Assembly (NCBI RefSeq): GCF_040115645.1
Contig: NW_027096073.1
Location: forward strand, 183,095-247,094
Reading direction: 5' to 3'
DNA: 64,000 nt
Source of the DNA: Euwallacea fornicatus
Lineage: Eukaryota; Arthropoda; Insecta; Coleoptera; Curculionidae
Within the stretch, counting starts at the first letter, position 1. Each line of letters begins with the position of its first letter. Made by a program: the position numbers and the translations under genes. The notes below the pieces were generated by a model, which saw nothing but the letters and a program-made list of their open reading frames with translations, did not search any database and was not told the origin of the DNA. This document shows, piece after piece, positions 17,966-27,392 of this stretch.

Positions 17966-20932
17966 ATGGCGGCGAACAGGGAATTACGGTGCCTACAGAT
18001 CAACCTGGACAGGGGACGTCTCGCGATGGACCTCATGTTCCAGGTGATCAGGGAAAGGAACGTCGACGTGGTGCTCGGTCAAGAGCCCTGCCTGGCCGAA
18101 GGGAACTTAGTACGGGACAGCAGCGACGACGCCTTCATCTGGCTAGCGCCGGGTGTCAGGGTGAAATCGCTTCACCGTGACCGGGGGTTCGTGGCTGCGG
18201 AGCTGGACGGAATCACTCTCGTCTCCGCGTACTTCTCGCCGAATCGGAGCACCGACGATTTCACGTCGTGGCTCGATCGGCTGGGGGGTTACGTCAGGGG
18301 ACGCGACAGCAGGAGGGTCCTCATCGCCGGGGACCTGAACGCAAAGAGTGCGAGGTTCGGTTCTGCGGTGGCGAATGCCTACGGACGGGTCCTGGAGGAG
18401 TTCCTGGACGCGGCAGAGCTCGTTCCCATCAACGTCGGGAACGAATGGACGTTCGGAAACAGGATAGGCAGGTCGCTGATCGACGTAACCATTGCGGGAA
18501 CGTTTGTGAGTGACTGGGTGCGAGAATGGCGAGTCGAGGTGGGAATGGAGAGTGGTAGTGGCCACAGATACATCTCCTATCGCGTCAAGCGAGAAGGGAT
18601 GGCATCTGGGAGCGAAGAAGTGAGAGTGAGAAAAGGTGGATGGATGACGAGCGCGAAGGGTCTGGAAAAAATGGGCCGGTACGTGAAGGAGCGAGACGGT
18701 CTGGGGATCGCGGAAACTCCCGAAGGAATAGTTCGGGAGATAAGCGATGCCTGTGACGAGTGCATGAGGAAGCGTGACAGTGGGAACGGGAGAACGAAAC
18801 GAGCGGTGTACTGGTGGAGCGAAGAAATTGCAGAAAGAAGGAAAGCGTGCATCAGAGCGAGAAGACGATGGACGAGAGCGCGAGGAAGGGGGAATGAGAT
18901 CGTTACGAGTGCAGAGGCCGAATACAAGAGAGAGCGCAAGGCCCTCAAGGAGTCCGTAAGGGACGCCAAGAGGGACGAGTGGAAGAAAGTGTGTGCCGAG
19001 CTGGAGACGGACGTCTGGGGACTCGGTTACAAAATAGTGACCGGGAAACTTGGCCGCTTTAAAAACGGTCCCTTGCCAGAAGCAGAGATGCGGAAGCAAG
19101 TGGACGCGCTGTTCCCGGAGAAGCCGCGGGTAACGTGGGAAAAGGTACAGGTGGGGCCGAATGACGTGCCTCGAGTTACGACTGAGGAGATCCGACAGGC
19201 CGTCGGGAGTCTCAAGAGCCGCAAGGCTCCGGGACTGGACGGGTTAACGAACGAGGTCTTGAAACTATATCTTGAGGCAGTGCCCCAGGGTATGGCAAGT
19301 TGCGTAAATCGCATCTTGACCTCGGGCGAGTACCCTAAAGTCTGGAAGAGGACTCGACTGGTGCTGGTGGAGAAACCGAAGCGTGACCCGGGGGCAGAGG
19401 TCTCGTACCGACCCATATGCCTGGTGGACGGACTCGGGAAAGTGGCGGAAAAGGTGGTCAAGACCAGATTGCTGGAAGAAGCGAAGGCTCTGCGTATGGT
19501 GAGCGAGAGTCAGCATGGGTTCGTCAAGGGCAGGAGTACCTTGGACGCCATGCGGGCGGTCATGCGGATAGTTGAGGGGATCAGGGGGAAGAGCTACACG
19601 CACGCGGGCTTCTGCGTCATGGTGACAATTGATGTTAAGAACGCTTTTAATACGGCGCCTTGGGACCTAATCATCGACGTGATGAGGAGGGCCCAGGTGA
19701 GCGGGTACCTCTTGAACGTAGTTCAGTCGTACCTGCAAGATCGGGTTTTGGTGTTGCCTGACGGGGGAGTCCGAGAGCTGTCGTGTGGAGTTCCTCAGGG
19801 GTCCGTCCTGGGCCCCGTCTTGTGGAACCTCTACTACGACGGGATACTGACCGTCGAGTATCCGCGAGGGGTCACTCCGGTGGCCTACGCGGACGACTTG
19901 GCGTTGGTGGTCTCGGCGAAAGATGGGGTAACCCTAGAGGCGAGGACTAGGTGGGCCATGGAACTGGTCGCCGATACGTTCCAGCGCATGGGGCTTAGCA
20001 TGGCTACGGATAAAACCGAAATGGTGCTCCTGGCCGGCCGAAGGAAAATCAGAAGTATGAGTCTGAGAGTGGACGACGTCTCGTACGAGACGAAGGAATG
20101 CGTGAAATACCTGGGAGTATGGTTCGGCAGAAATGCTCGTTTCGGTGAGCACGTACGTCGGACCGCCGAAAAGGTAGCGAAAGTGATTGGGAAGCTCGAG
20201 GGCATTCTGCCCAGGGCGTGTGGATTGGCGTATGAAAGGAGGAGGATGATGGTAATGGCGGCATCGTCAGTCCTGCTGTACGCGGCTCCAGTCTGGCGGA
20301 CGGAGTTAGCTTACGGGGGGTACGAGGCCGTCCTGGAGAGGGCAAATCGCTTGCTGGCGCTCAGGGTGGCCAGTGCCTATAGAACGGCACCGACCGCTGC
20401 GGTGTTGGCATTGGCCAAGATTCCTCCAGTGAGAATAAGAGTGATGGAAAGAAGCATGATGTGGGAAGGGAATGGAGAGGCGAAGGAATATAATATAATG
20501 AACGAATGGGAGCAGGACTGGGAGAAGTATGAGGGTTGGGCAAAGACCTTCATACCCCGGATCCGTGCGTGGCACGAGTGTGAGTGGACGAAGAGCGGGT
20601 ACATGTTGGCTCAGATGTTTACCGGGCACGGAGTGTTCGGTAAATATCTGAAGCGGATACGAGTGGAAAGAAGTAGTGAATGTTGGTTCTGTGACGAAAG
20701 GGAGGACACACCGGAGCATACGCTGTGGGAATGTCCTGAGTGGGAGGGCTATCGCGCCGAGGCAAGGGCGGGGGGACTCGACCTGAACCGAAGCACGATA
20801 GGGAACGAGCTGGTGGAGAGCAAGAGCAAGTGGGTAGCGTTTGAGGGCCTGATAGAGAACATCTTGAGGGCCAAGACTGCGAGAGAGAATGAGAGAAAAA
20901 AGAGTGGAGTGCGGAGTAGAGTCCGTACCTAG
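17966..20932 (+). CDS. Tel5 ORF2 (endonuclease-reverse transcriptase)
   Basis: 988 residues from ATG 17966 (MAANRELRCLQINLDRG). The endonuclease shows LGQEPC and GDLNAKS, but the usual SDH motif reads SGSGHRYISY, with Gly in place of Asp. Reverse transcriptase from about residue 390: RKAPGLDGL, RPICLVDGLGK, QHGFVKGRSTLDAM, TIDVKNAFNTAPW, GVPQGSVLGPVLW, AYADDLALVV. The C-terminal CCHC is CWFC ... HTLWEC. The protein would cut the telomeric repeat and copy element RNA there. The frame is uninterrupted, but the element has lost its promoter and most of ORF1. Bases 19496-20264 are almost identical to Tel9 (two differences seen), far closer than the flanking parts. Confidence 0.92.
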   Translation: MAANRELRCLQINLDRGRLAMDLMFQVIRERNVDVVLGQEPCLAEGNLVRDSSDDAFIWLAPGVRVKSLHRDRGFVAAELDGITLVSAYFSPNRSTDDFTSWLDRLGGYVRGRDSRRVLIAGDLNAKSARFGSAVANAYGRVLEEFLDAAELVPINVGNEWTFGNRIGRSLIDVTIAGTFVSDWVREWRVEVGMESGSGHRYISYRVKREGMASGSEEVRVRKGGWMTSAKGLEKMGRYVKERDGLGIAETPEGIVREISDACDECMRKRDSGNGRTKRAVYWWSEEIAERRKACIRARRRWTRARGRGNEIVTSAEAEYKRERKALKESVRDAKRDEWKKVCAELETDVWGLGYKIVTGKLGRFKNGPLPEAEMRKQVDALFPEKPRVTWEKVQVGPNDVPRVTTEEIRQAVGSLKSRKAPGLDGLTNEVLKLYLEAVPQGMASCVNRILTSGEYPKVWKRTRLVLVEKPKRDPGAEVSYRPICLVDGLGKVAEKVVKTRLLEEAKALRMVSESQHGFVKGRSTLDAMRAVMRIVEGIRGKSYTHAGFCVMVTIDVKNAFNTAPWDLIIDVMRRAQVSGYLLNVVQSYLQDRVLVLPDGGVRELSCGVPQGSVLGPVLWNLYYDGILTVEYPRGVTPVAYADDLALVVSAKDGVTLEARTRWAMELVADTFQRMGLSMATDKTEMVLLAGRRKIRSMSLRVDDVSYETKECVKYLGVWFGRNARFGEHVRRTAEKVAKVIGKLEGILPRACGLAYERRRMMVMAASSVLLYAAPVWRTELAYGGYEAVLERANRLLALRVASAYRTAPTAAVLALAKIPPVRIRVMERSMMWEGNGEAKEYNIMNEWEQDWEKYEGWAKTFIPRIRAWHECEWTKSGYMLAQMFTGHGVFGKYLKRIRVERSSECWFCDEREDTPEHTLWECPEWEGYRAEARAGGLDLNRSTIGNELVESKSKWVAFEGLIENILRAKTARENERKKSGVRSRVRT

Positions 20933-21097
20933 TCTGGTGCGAGCAAGGAAGCCCTGATGTAATGCCGAGAGGCGGTTCCGGGGCAGAAGAGGGGAGGTGG
21001 GTTTAGTGGGTAGGCGGGCGACGTAATGGTCGGTCGAATCCCACACTACCCGGTCGTGGACCAGGCCGGGTGTCTTAAGAAGATTCCCCCTCCTCGG
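20933..21097 (+). promoter_or_regulatory. Tel5 3' UTR with conserved terminal fold
   Basis: 165 bp, nearly identical to that of Tel9. It contains GTAATGCC, TTTAGTGGGTAGGCG and GAATCCCACA, and the distal hairpin ACCCGGTC/GGCCGGGT. Confidence 0.75.
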
Positions 21098-21136
<39 letters not shown>

Positions 21137-21138
<2 letters not shown>

Positions 21139-21170
21139 TTAGTTCAGGTTAGTTCAGGTTAGTTCAGGTT
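21137..21170 (+). repeat. Telomeric units (34 bp)
   Basis: 3.4 units of TTAGTTCAGG between Tel5 poly(A) and Tel6 5' end, starting GG and ending GGTT. Confidence 0.96.
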
Positions 21171-21297
21171 CCCTCCCGATGTGTCTCCACTTTGTCGTAG
21201 TGGGAGGGCTTGTACTCATCCAATGATCCCAAAGGCCATGCCGGTGGTAGCGTAGCTACTGGCGGGTCTTACCTTACCGGACGGGTGGAGGGAGAGG
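21171..21297 (+). promoter_or_regulatory. Tel6 5' UTR with terminal hairpin
   Basis: The 5' end can form CCCTC (21171-21175)/GAGGG (21204-21208) around CCACT (21187-21191)/AGTGG (21199-21203) with a TTGTCGT loop. A second hairpin, GGTAGC/GCTACT with a 3-base loop, lies near 21245-21261. Confidence 0.6.
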
Positions 21298-23643
21298 ATG
21301 AGGACTAAGAGAGGCACACAAACAGGAAGAATCATGAAGAGCAAACAAGTGGATCTTTCGTTACCTCCTCAGGGGTGCTCGGAGCCCCAGAGGACGGCGG
21401 GCGAGGTGCCGAAGCAGGCCTCGCTGACTGTCGAAATTCAACGACTGCCTTCAAAGGAAGGGTGCGCGATGGACCCCAAGGTCGCCACCCCGGTAAGTAC
21501 TACTGGGAAGAGAGGAGGTACCAACACAGAAGGGCCGAATCTAAAAGAGAAGGGAAGAATGGGGAGGACTATCAAGCCGATGACGAGGGGAGAAAGCCTT
21601 CAAAAGACTGGGACCAGGAGTGCGACTTGCGGAGACCGGGAGAAGGGATTTGCAACAAGCACAAAGGTCCAGAGGACGCCACCGAGAAGCAAAGAGGCAC
21701 CGTCCGTTGATTTAGGTGCCATGGGTTCTAGCGTGAACCCATCACAAATTCTCAAGGGTAAAGACGACATTTTAGCCAGCGATAAAAGATCTACCGACAT
21801 GCCAAGTACTGTCGGAAACACATTCGCCGCAGAAACTGTAGCCGAACCAGATTGCACACGCGAGGAAGAAAAGGAAACTACAAACAACGAGAAACGAGAA
21901 GTCACTGTTATCTCTGAAAAACCGAGTAAAAAGAATGGAAGCATCGAGGTGACAGGCTTCATCGAAGTCCTGAAAGACATAGAGAGGTTAGTTACACAGC
22001 TGGGAAACAACATCGAGAACAACACAAAGAAGGAAATAAAGGATATTGCAATCAAACTGGGGAGGAACACTAACAGATTAAAACGAATGGAAATCGTAGA
22101 CTGGCTGGAGTCTAATAAACAAGAAGAAATGGAAACGGTGCGGAAAATAGATAAAGGCATACAGACGGAACAGACTGGCCTGCCAAAAAGTAACAACGAT
22201 TCGGCCGACGAACAAACGGAAATTGAGATAAGACGGATACTGGAAGGGAAAACAGATCTTCACAAGTTGGAGACTATATCAAGGAAGGAGTGGTCAGAAC
22301 ATTGGTACAGGTGTACCGAGGTCACGCAAGGCAGCATCCTGGAACGAGAAACAGAGGATCTGATCATTCTTGCGGACATTAACGACTTCAATAGTAAACT
22401 CCTGAAAGAGATTGGACTTAGGGCCCCGGATTTTGCGAGGTTAATCGAAAAAGAGCCAATAAAGAACGGAAAGCTATACACCATAGTTAGGAACGACGAG
22501 CTCAAAATCGAGGAGGAAGAGCTGCAGATTACCAAGAGCCGCAAAACGGTGGTGGCAGGCGTGGACACTTCTGGAGACAATGAGAAAGAGACCTTCGGAC
22601 GGCTGCTGGAAGCGATTACTAAAATCAAGAAAACGACAGAAGGCGAAAAGGAAATAGCGGTAGCAGCGACATCAGCATCGCTAATAGTGACTGCCAGGAA
22701 AATTATGGAACACCTATTTGCCGACACAGCAACGGTGATCAAGGTGTTTGGATATCCGGTCAGGCGACGGGCGTGGAATAAAGTGGTGGCAGAAGCTCGG
22801 AGCGACACGACGACTGAGGCGACAAAGAGGACTAGACCGCGAAGGCTTGACAGCGTAAATAGCACCGCGAGCGGAAGTAGCTGGGTACCGGTTAGGAGAA
22901 AAGCTGAAACGGTAATCATCAAACCAACTACTAGAGAGCACGGATACTCGCAGATTGTGAAAATGCTGAAAGAAAAAGTCAACCTAGAAGGAATGGGAAT
23001 CAGAGTAAAATCACTCGTCGAAACGAACCAAGGACACGTCAAACTTAAGGTGACGGGAAACACAATCGACCAAGAGAAATTCCTTAAGGTGGTGGCAGAA
23101 ACGACGGCACAAAGCGCGACAGTGCAACTGCTAACCAGAGAGCAGACAGTCTTCATCAACGGATTAGATTGCAGCGTAGATGAGGACGAGATACGTGAAG
23201 CAGTCGCGCAATACGTGCAGACCAACAGAGGCGACATAAAAGTTAGGCTCTCGGCGCAAGTCAACAAACAAAGACAGAGACACGCTTTCGTCACTCTGCC
23301 AACAGAAAAAGCAAGAGATCTGGTCAGTAACAGACGGATCAAAATAGGATGGCTGAACTGCAGAGTGGAGGAAGTATACACACCCGTCAGGTGCTTCAAA
23401 TGCAACGAATTTGGACACATGGCGGCGGGCTGCAAAAAAGCTGACAAGACGCAAGGAAGATGCCTGAATTGCTTGGAAGATGGTCACGAAGCGAAGGTCT
23501 GCCAAAACGCGGCGGTGTGCTACGTGTGTACCGACAATAAGGGACACAGAGCGCAAAGCTACAAATGCCCCGCTTACAGAAAAGCCGTAGAAGATTTGAG
23601 AAACAAAAGGAAGCCCTCCAAAGCCGCTCACGATGATGAATAA
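21298..23643 (+). CDS. Tel6 ORF1 (Gag-like zinc-knuckle protein)
   Basis: 781 residues from ATG 21298. The N-terminal 133 residues are basic and low in complexity and nearly identical to Tel12. The rest is different: charged coiled-coil region (NNTKKEIKDIAIKLGRN), GSILERETEDLIILADI motif, an RRM-like segment (QTVFINGLDCSVDEDE), then three C-terminal knuckles, among them CFKCNEFGHMAAGC and CLNCLEDGHEAKVC. The expected role is binding element RNA in a retrotransposition RNP. The stop TAA at 23641-23643 overlaps two ATG codons (23633, 23636) in a second frame, the kind of stop-start overlap used for re-initiation in SART1-type elements. Confidence 0.9.
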   Translation: MRTKRGTQTGRIMKSKQVDLSLPPQGCSEPQRTAGEVPKQASLTVEIQRLPSKEGCAMDPKVATPVSTTGKRGGTNTEGPNLKEKGRMGRTIKPMTRGESLQKTGTRSATCGDREKGFATSTKVQRTPPRSKEAPSVDLGAMGSSVNPSQILKGKDDILASDKRSTDMPSTVGNTFAAETVAEPDCTREEEKETTNNEKREVTVISEKPSKKNGSIEVTGFIEVLKDIERLVTQLGNNIENNTKKEIKDIAIKLGRNTNRLKRMEIVDWLESNKQEEMETVRKIDKGIQTEQTGLPKSNNDSADEQTEIEIRRILEGKTDLHKLETISRKEWSEHWYRCTEVTQGSILERETEDLIILADINDFNSKLLKEIGLRAPDFARLIEKEPIKNGKLYTIVRNDELKIEEEELQITKSRKTVVAGVDTSGDNEKETFGRLLEAITKIKKTTEGEKEIAVAATSASLIVTARKIMEHLFADTATVIKVFGYPVRRRAWNKVVAEARSDTTTEATKRTRPRRLDSVNSTASGSSWVPVRRKAETVIIKPTTREHGYSQIVKMLKEKVNLEGMGIRVKSLVETNQGHVKLKVTGNTIDQEKFLKVVAETTAQSATVQLLTREQTVFINGLDCSVDEDEIREAVAQYVQTNRGDIKVRLSAQVNKQRQRHAFVTLPTEKARDLVSNRRIKIGWLNCRVEEVYTPVRCFKCNEFGHMAAGCKKADKTQGRCLNCLEDGHEAKVCQNAAVCYVCTDNKGHRAQSYKCPAYRKAVEDLRNKRKPSKAAHDDE

Positions 23644-23697
23644 ACAAGTCAGCCTTTTACCAACCAGCCAGCCTACGTCCGGAAACTCCCAGGGTAA

Positions 23698-26661
23698 AAT
23701 CCCCCCTCCGGCCCCTTTAAATGCCTGCAAGTCAACCTAAATAGGAGCAAAGTCGCAATGGACCTGCTGTTTCAAAGAATACGGGATGAAAATATACACG
23801 TGGTGTTGGGACAAGAGCCCAACGTAGCCAAATCAAACCGTCTTGCGCGCGATCTCAATTCCGACGCCTTCGTCTGGGCAGCAGCGCCTCTAGGAAAACC
23901 CATCAGAAGCCATCGGGGAGAGGGTTTTGTGATACTGGAATGCGAGTCGGTAGTGCTAGTATCGTCATACTTCTCTCCAAACCGGGTGGATTGCATGTTC
24001 GAACGTCTACTCGACGACCTAGAGGCAAAACTTAAAAACTACAAAAAACAAATAGTTTTAGGGGCCGATTGGAATGCGAAGACTCCAGCAATTGGCTCAA
24101 AGACGACTAACCCCAGAGGGAGGATCCTCGAAGACTGGCTGGCTACAAACAAGATGGTAGTCTGTAATAAAGGAAGTAAAATCACATGCACCAAAGGAAG
24201 CGGATCCGTCATCGACTTCACTGCTACATCCGAGGAGGGTTTCACACGCGTACACGGGTGGAGGGTAGAAGATTCGAAGGAAAACTTCAGCGATCACCAT
24301 TCCATCTTTTTCAATCTCTTCGATCCAAACCTGGAAGGTAAAAGCACCAAGGGACCAATCGCAACAACTGTCAAAAAATGGATCATACCACCTAGGGCGC
24401 TCAAAAGATTTGCAGACACGGCGTCTGAGATCTTCGGAGAACCATACTCACCGGAATCCATAATGCGCCAGATAACGGAGCATTCTGACAGGATCCTGGA
24501 GCGTACCAATTGCCATGGCGGGAAACATCCACCCAACTACTGGTGGAACAGCGATATAGCGGCAAAAAGGAAAGAGTGCCACGAGACCAGAAGAAAACTC
24601 ACCAGACTACGAGCGATCCCTCACGAGGCCCGAGAAGAAGAAAACCTGAAAGAAATCCTGGAAGAAAAGAAAAGAACCCTAAAGTACGAAATTAACAAAA
24701 GCAAAAGAGAAAAATGGAAAGAGATCTGTGCGGAATTAGAGGAAAACATATGGGGAAGAGCGTACAAAATCGCAATGGGAAGACTGAAGATCAGACCAAC
24801 CGCGCCCATCACTGTTTCAACGATCGACGAGCAGATTAGCAAACTGTTTCCGAGACACGAAGAAATAAAATGGCCGGTAACGCTAGTACACGAGGACATA
24901 CCGCTTTTTACGGACGCAGAACTCAGGATTGCCGTGCAAAACACCAAAATGAAGAAGTCTCCAGGTCCGGACGGAGTACCCCCGGAGATTGCCAGATTGT
25001 GTGTCGAGAAGAACCCGCAGATCTTCTTACACATATTCAACGACTGCCTAAGAAACGGAATTTTTCCAAAAATATGGAAATCGGCACGTTTGGTCTTAAT
25101 CGAGAAGACGAGGCCAAACGAGGAAAAAACATCTTATCGGCCGATATGTTTGCTGAACACCGTGGGCAAGATACTCGAAAGGTTGATCAAACAAAGACTT
25201 ACCGAAGAGGTGGAACGGAAGAATCTCATCAGCGAAAGGCAGTTCGGCTATCGAAAGGGGAGGTCTACGGTGGACGCAATAAGGTGCGTACGGAACATCA
25301 TACAAAAGGAGAACAGAGTGTCTTACACCCATAGAGGATTCGGAGCGATGGTATTGGTGGACATCAAAAACGCTTTTAACTCGGTCTCGTGGGAGGTGAT
25401 CGCCCGCACCTTGGAAAAAAGGAATGTAGAACGCTACATCTTGAGAATGATTAAATCCTACCTAGAGGACAGAAGCATCGTCGACGAAATAGGAAGAACG
25501 CACAAGGTCACGAGCGGTGTCCCTCAGGGCTCCATACTGGGGCCAGTCCTGTGGAGCATCGTGTACGATGAATTATTGAATGTCAAAGTTGAGAAAGGAG
25601 TAAACTTGGTGGCGTACGCGGACGACCTGGCGATAGTAGTAACGGGAAAAAACTCAGAAGATCTCGAGGGCAAGATACAGTTCACGATGGAACAGGTCAC
25701 GCACAAATTGAAAGAGATGCGTCTGGAGGTAGCTGTTGAGAAAACGCAATTACTAGTACTGGCCGGCAGAAGGAAAGTTCGACAACTAAAAGTAGGATTA
25801 GAAGGACGTGAGCTACACAGTGTCCAGAGCGCAAAATACCTGGGCGTATACTTAGATCGAGACCTGAGAATGAAGGAGCACGTAGAACGGATCTGCGAAA
25901 AGTGCCACCGGCTCATGGGTTTGATGGCGGGAATTACGACAAAAATAACGGGTCCCCGTCAAAATAAAAAACAATTGCTTGCGAGCGTCGTGACGTCCAC
26001 TTTACTGTACGCCGCGCCAGTGTGGTGGAGGGTAATAGAGAAAAGTACCTACCTGAGTCCTCTGGCAAGAGTCAATCGTAGGATAGCGATAATGGTCGCA
26101 GCGGCATATCGCACTGTACCGACAGCAGCGGTAGAAGTAATTTCCGGGCTTCCACCGATAGACCTACAGATCAAAGAAAGGGCAAAAGGATACGGAAAAG
26201 AGACGAAGGAGAAGACCGCTTACCGAAGCGAACTTTTAAAGGAGTGGCAAGAAAGGTGGAAAAACTATCAGGGGTGGACGAAGGTCTTCATTAAGGACGT
26301 GGGCGAGTGGAAAAACCGCAAGTGGGGTGAGGTAAACTTCTTCCTCACTCAAGCTCTTACGGGTCACGGAACTTTCGGAACGTATCTGAAGAGAATAAAA
26401 CGGAAAGATGACAGTGCATGCTGGTATTGCGGCGAAAGGGACAATGCGCGTCACACAATCTTTTTCTGTGAAAATTTTGCAGCAGAGAGAGGAGAGGCAT
26501 CACACGAATGCGCTGAAGAAGTGACAATGGAGAACGTGTCCATGCTCATGTTAAGATCTGAAAAAGATTGGAACAGCGTCAGTAACATGATAAACAAAAT
26601 CATGAAAAAGAAATCGGACAAGGAAAGGAGCATAGAAAGGAGAGAGCCTATAGCGCCGTGA
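23698..26661 (+). CDS. Tel6 ORF2 (endonuclease-reverse transcriptase), start disturbed
   Basis: The homologous frame opens at 23698 after a stop codon and has its first ATG only at 23758, inside the endonuclease after KCLQVNLNRSKVA. Upstream, a different frame starts at ATG 23633/23636 overlapping the ORF1 stop and runs into this region, so a one-base indel near the C runs at 23701-23715 probably separated the start from the body. Beyond that all is open: GQEPN, GADWNAK (in place of the usual GDLNAK), SDHHS; reverse transcriptase KSPGPDGVP, RPICLLNTVGK, QFGYRKGRSTVDA, LVDIKNAFNSVSW, GVPQGSILGP, AYADDLAIVV; C-terminal CWYC ... HTIFFC. From ATG 23758 the product has 967 residues. Confidence 0.88.
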   Translation, partial: NPPSGPFKCLQVNLNRSKVAMDLLFQRIRDENIHVVLGQEPNVAKSNRLARDLNSDAFVWAAAPLGKPIRSHRGEGFVILECESVVLVSSYFSPNRVDCMFERLLDDLEAKLKNYKKQIVLGADWNAKTPAIGSKTTNPRGRILEDWLATNKMVVCNKGSKITCTKGSGSVIDFTATSEEGFTRVHGWRVEDSKENFSDHHSIFFNLFDPNLEGKSTKGPIATTVKKWIIPPRALKRFADTASEIFGEPYSPESIMRQITEHSDRILERTNCHGGKHPPNYWWNSDIAAKRKECHETRRKLTRLRAIPHEAREEENLKEILEEKKRTLKYEINKSKREKWKEICAELEENIWGRAYKIAMGRLKIRPTAPITVSTIDEQISKLFPRHEEIKWPVTLVHEDIPLFTDAELRIAVQNTKMKKSPGPDGVPPEIARLCVEKNPQIFLHIFNDCLRNGIFPKIWKSARLVLIEKTRPNEEKTSYRPICLLNTVGKILERLIKQRLTEEVERKNLISERQFGYRKGRSTVDAIRCVRNIIQKENRVSYTHRGFGAMVLVDIKNAFNSVSWEVIARTLEKRNVERYILRMIKSYLEDRSIVDEIGRTHKVTSGVPQGSILGPVLWSIVYDELLNVKVEKGVNLVAYADDLAIVVTGKNSEDLEGKIQFTMEQVTHKLKEMRLEVAVEKTQLLVLAGRRKVRQLKVGLEGRELHSVQSAKYLGVYLDRDLRMKEHVERICEKCHRLMGLMAGITTKITGPRQNKKQLLASVVTSTLLYAAPVWWRVIEKSTYLSPLARVNRRIAIMVAAAYRTVPTAAVEVISGLPPIDLQIKERAKGYGKETKEKTAYRSELLKEWQERWKNYQGWTKVFIKDVGEWKNRKWGEVNFFLTQALTGHGTFGTYLKRIKRKDDSACWYCGERDNARHTIFFCENFAAERGEASHECAEEVTMENVSMLMLRSEKDWNSVSNMINKIMKKKSDKERSIERREPIAP

Positions 26662-26837
26662 ACGATGAGACAAATACCGCCCCCCCCCTGAAGTAATGCC
26701 TAGCGGCGGTTCCGGGGGGACTCAGGGTGAAGAGAGGAGGGTTTTAGTGGGTAGGCGTCCCACTTAGAGACGAATCCCACATAACCCGGTCGCCAGAACA
26801 TCAGACCGGGTACCTTTGGAAGGTTTCCCTCCTCTAT
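26662..26837 (+). promoter_or_regulatory. Tel6 3' UTR with conserved terminal fold
   Basis: A C run pairs with a G run around TGAAGTAATGCC. The GTGGG/CCCAC stem follows, then ACCCGGT (26784-26790)/ACCGGGT (26805-26811). The closing helix AGGAGGG/CCCTCCT ends just before poly(A). Very similar to the 3' ends of Tel7 and Tel11. Confidence 0.8.
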
Positions 26838-26856
26838 AAAAAAAAAAAAAAAAAAG

Positions 26857-26870
26857 GTTAGTTCAGGTTC
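26857..26870 (+). repeat. Telomeric units (14 bp)
   Basis: 1.4 units of TTAGTTCAGG, the shortest spacer in the window, between Tel6 and Tel7. Confidence 0.93.
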
Positions 26871-27392
26871 CTGTGGGTTGAGCAACCTATCAGGCGCGTC
26901 CCCCGGGTGGCGGATAGGGGAACGGCCAAGGCTCTTTGCGGGGCTTTGGTTAGTGGAAGTGATAAGTGATGGCTGCAATGTAAAACTTGCAAGTCCGGAA
27001 CGAAAACTTCTGCCGTGGACCAGCTCATCATACCGTAAACATCTGGTGGGCTCGGGCACCGGGGGCAGGGATGTCTCCGTTGCCGGTGTGGACTAGATGA
27101 ACGGGGTTCCTTAAGGATCGCGTGGTGAGGCCACTATAAATACCTCCCTAATCCTAAGGTGGGGTGCGCGCCGACGGGATGCATGGCTGGAGGTGGACCA
27201 GCTCCTAGCGGCTCCGGAGGGTTCCACACTGTAGGTATGGGCTCGGCGAACCCACGGATACCTTAGCTGAAATTATACTTACCTCCCAAAGTATGATTTG
27301 ACCTACTTACCTAGATCCTGTAAATACCGCTCCTCGGAGAATCCTAGCTTTATCCTAATCCTGAAACAAAGAAAACTAAATTAAACCAATAT
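26871..27392 (+). promoter_or_regulatory. Tel7 5' UTR, one promoter-like monomer
   Basis: The first about 160 bp are nearly identical to Tel9 (31463-31625) although the ORF1 proteins differ. A single monomer follows, with the GTGAGGCCACT core and TATAAATA near 27125-27145. The 5' end can fold as CCTG/CAGG around GGTT/AACC. Confidence 0.65.

Larger units (their letters stand above)
17736..21136 (+). mobile_element. Tel5: 3' half of a telomeric element with intact ORF2
   Basis: Plus strand: C-terminal end of ORF1, ORF2, 3' UTR and a 39-base poly(A) (21098-21136). The 5' side stops at the inversion breakpoint. Closely related to Tel9. Confidence 0.88.
21171..26856 (+). mobile_element. Tel6: near-complete telomeric element
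   Basis: 5' UTR (21171-21297), ORF1, ORF2, 3' UTR and poly(A) 26838-26856. Its first 525 bp match Tel12 at about 98 percent without gaps. Its 3' UTR closely matches gag-only Tel7 and Tel11. Confidence 0.92.

Noticed and set aside
18143..19099. Minus-strand frame of 318 codons opposite Tel5 ORF2
   Set aside because: Antisense shadow; it spans the boundary between endonuclease and reverse transcriptase without any domain of its own.
21171..21297. HDV-like self-cleaving ribozyme at the Tel6/Tel12 5' end
   Set aside because: Only the nested outer and inner stems are convincing. The remaining helices and the catalytic C could not be placed, so it is listed as a structured 5' end, not as a ribozyme.
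22260..23447. Minus-strand open frame (395 codons) opposite Tel6 ORF1
   Set aside because: Low-complexity antisense of a recognisable Gag; no independent start context or homology.
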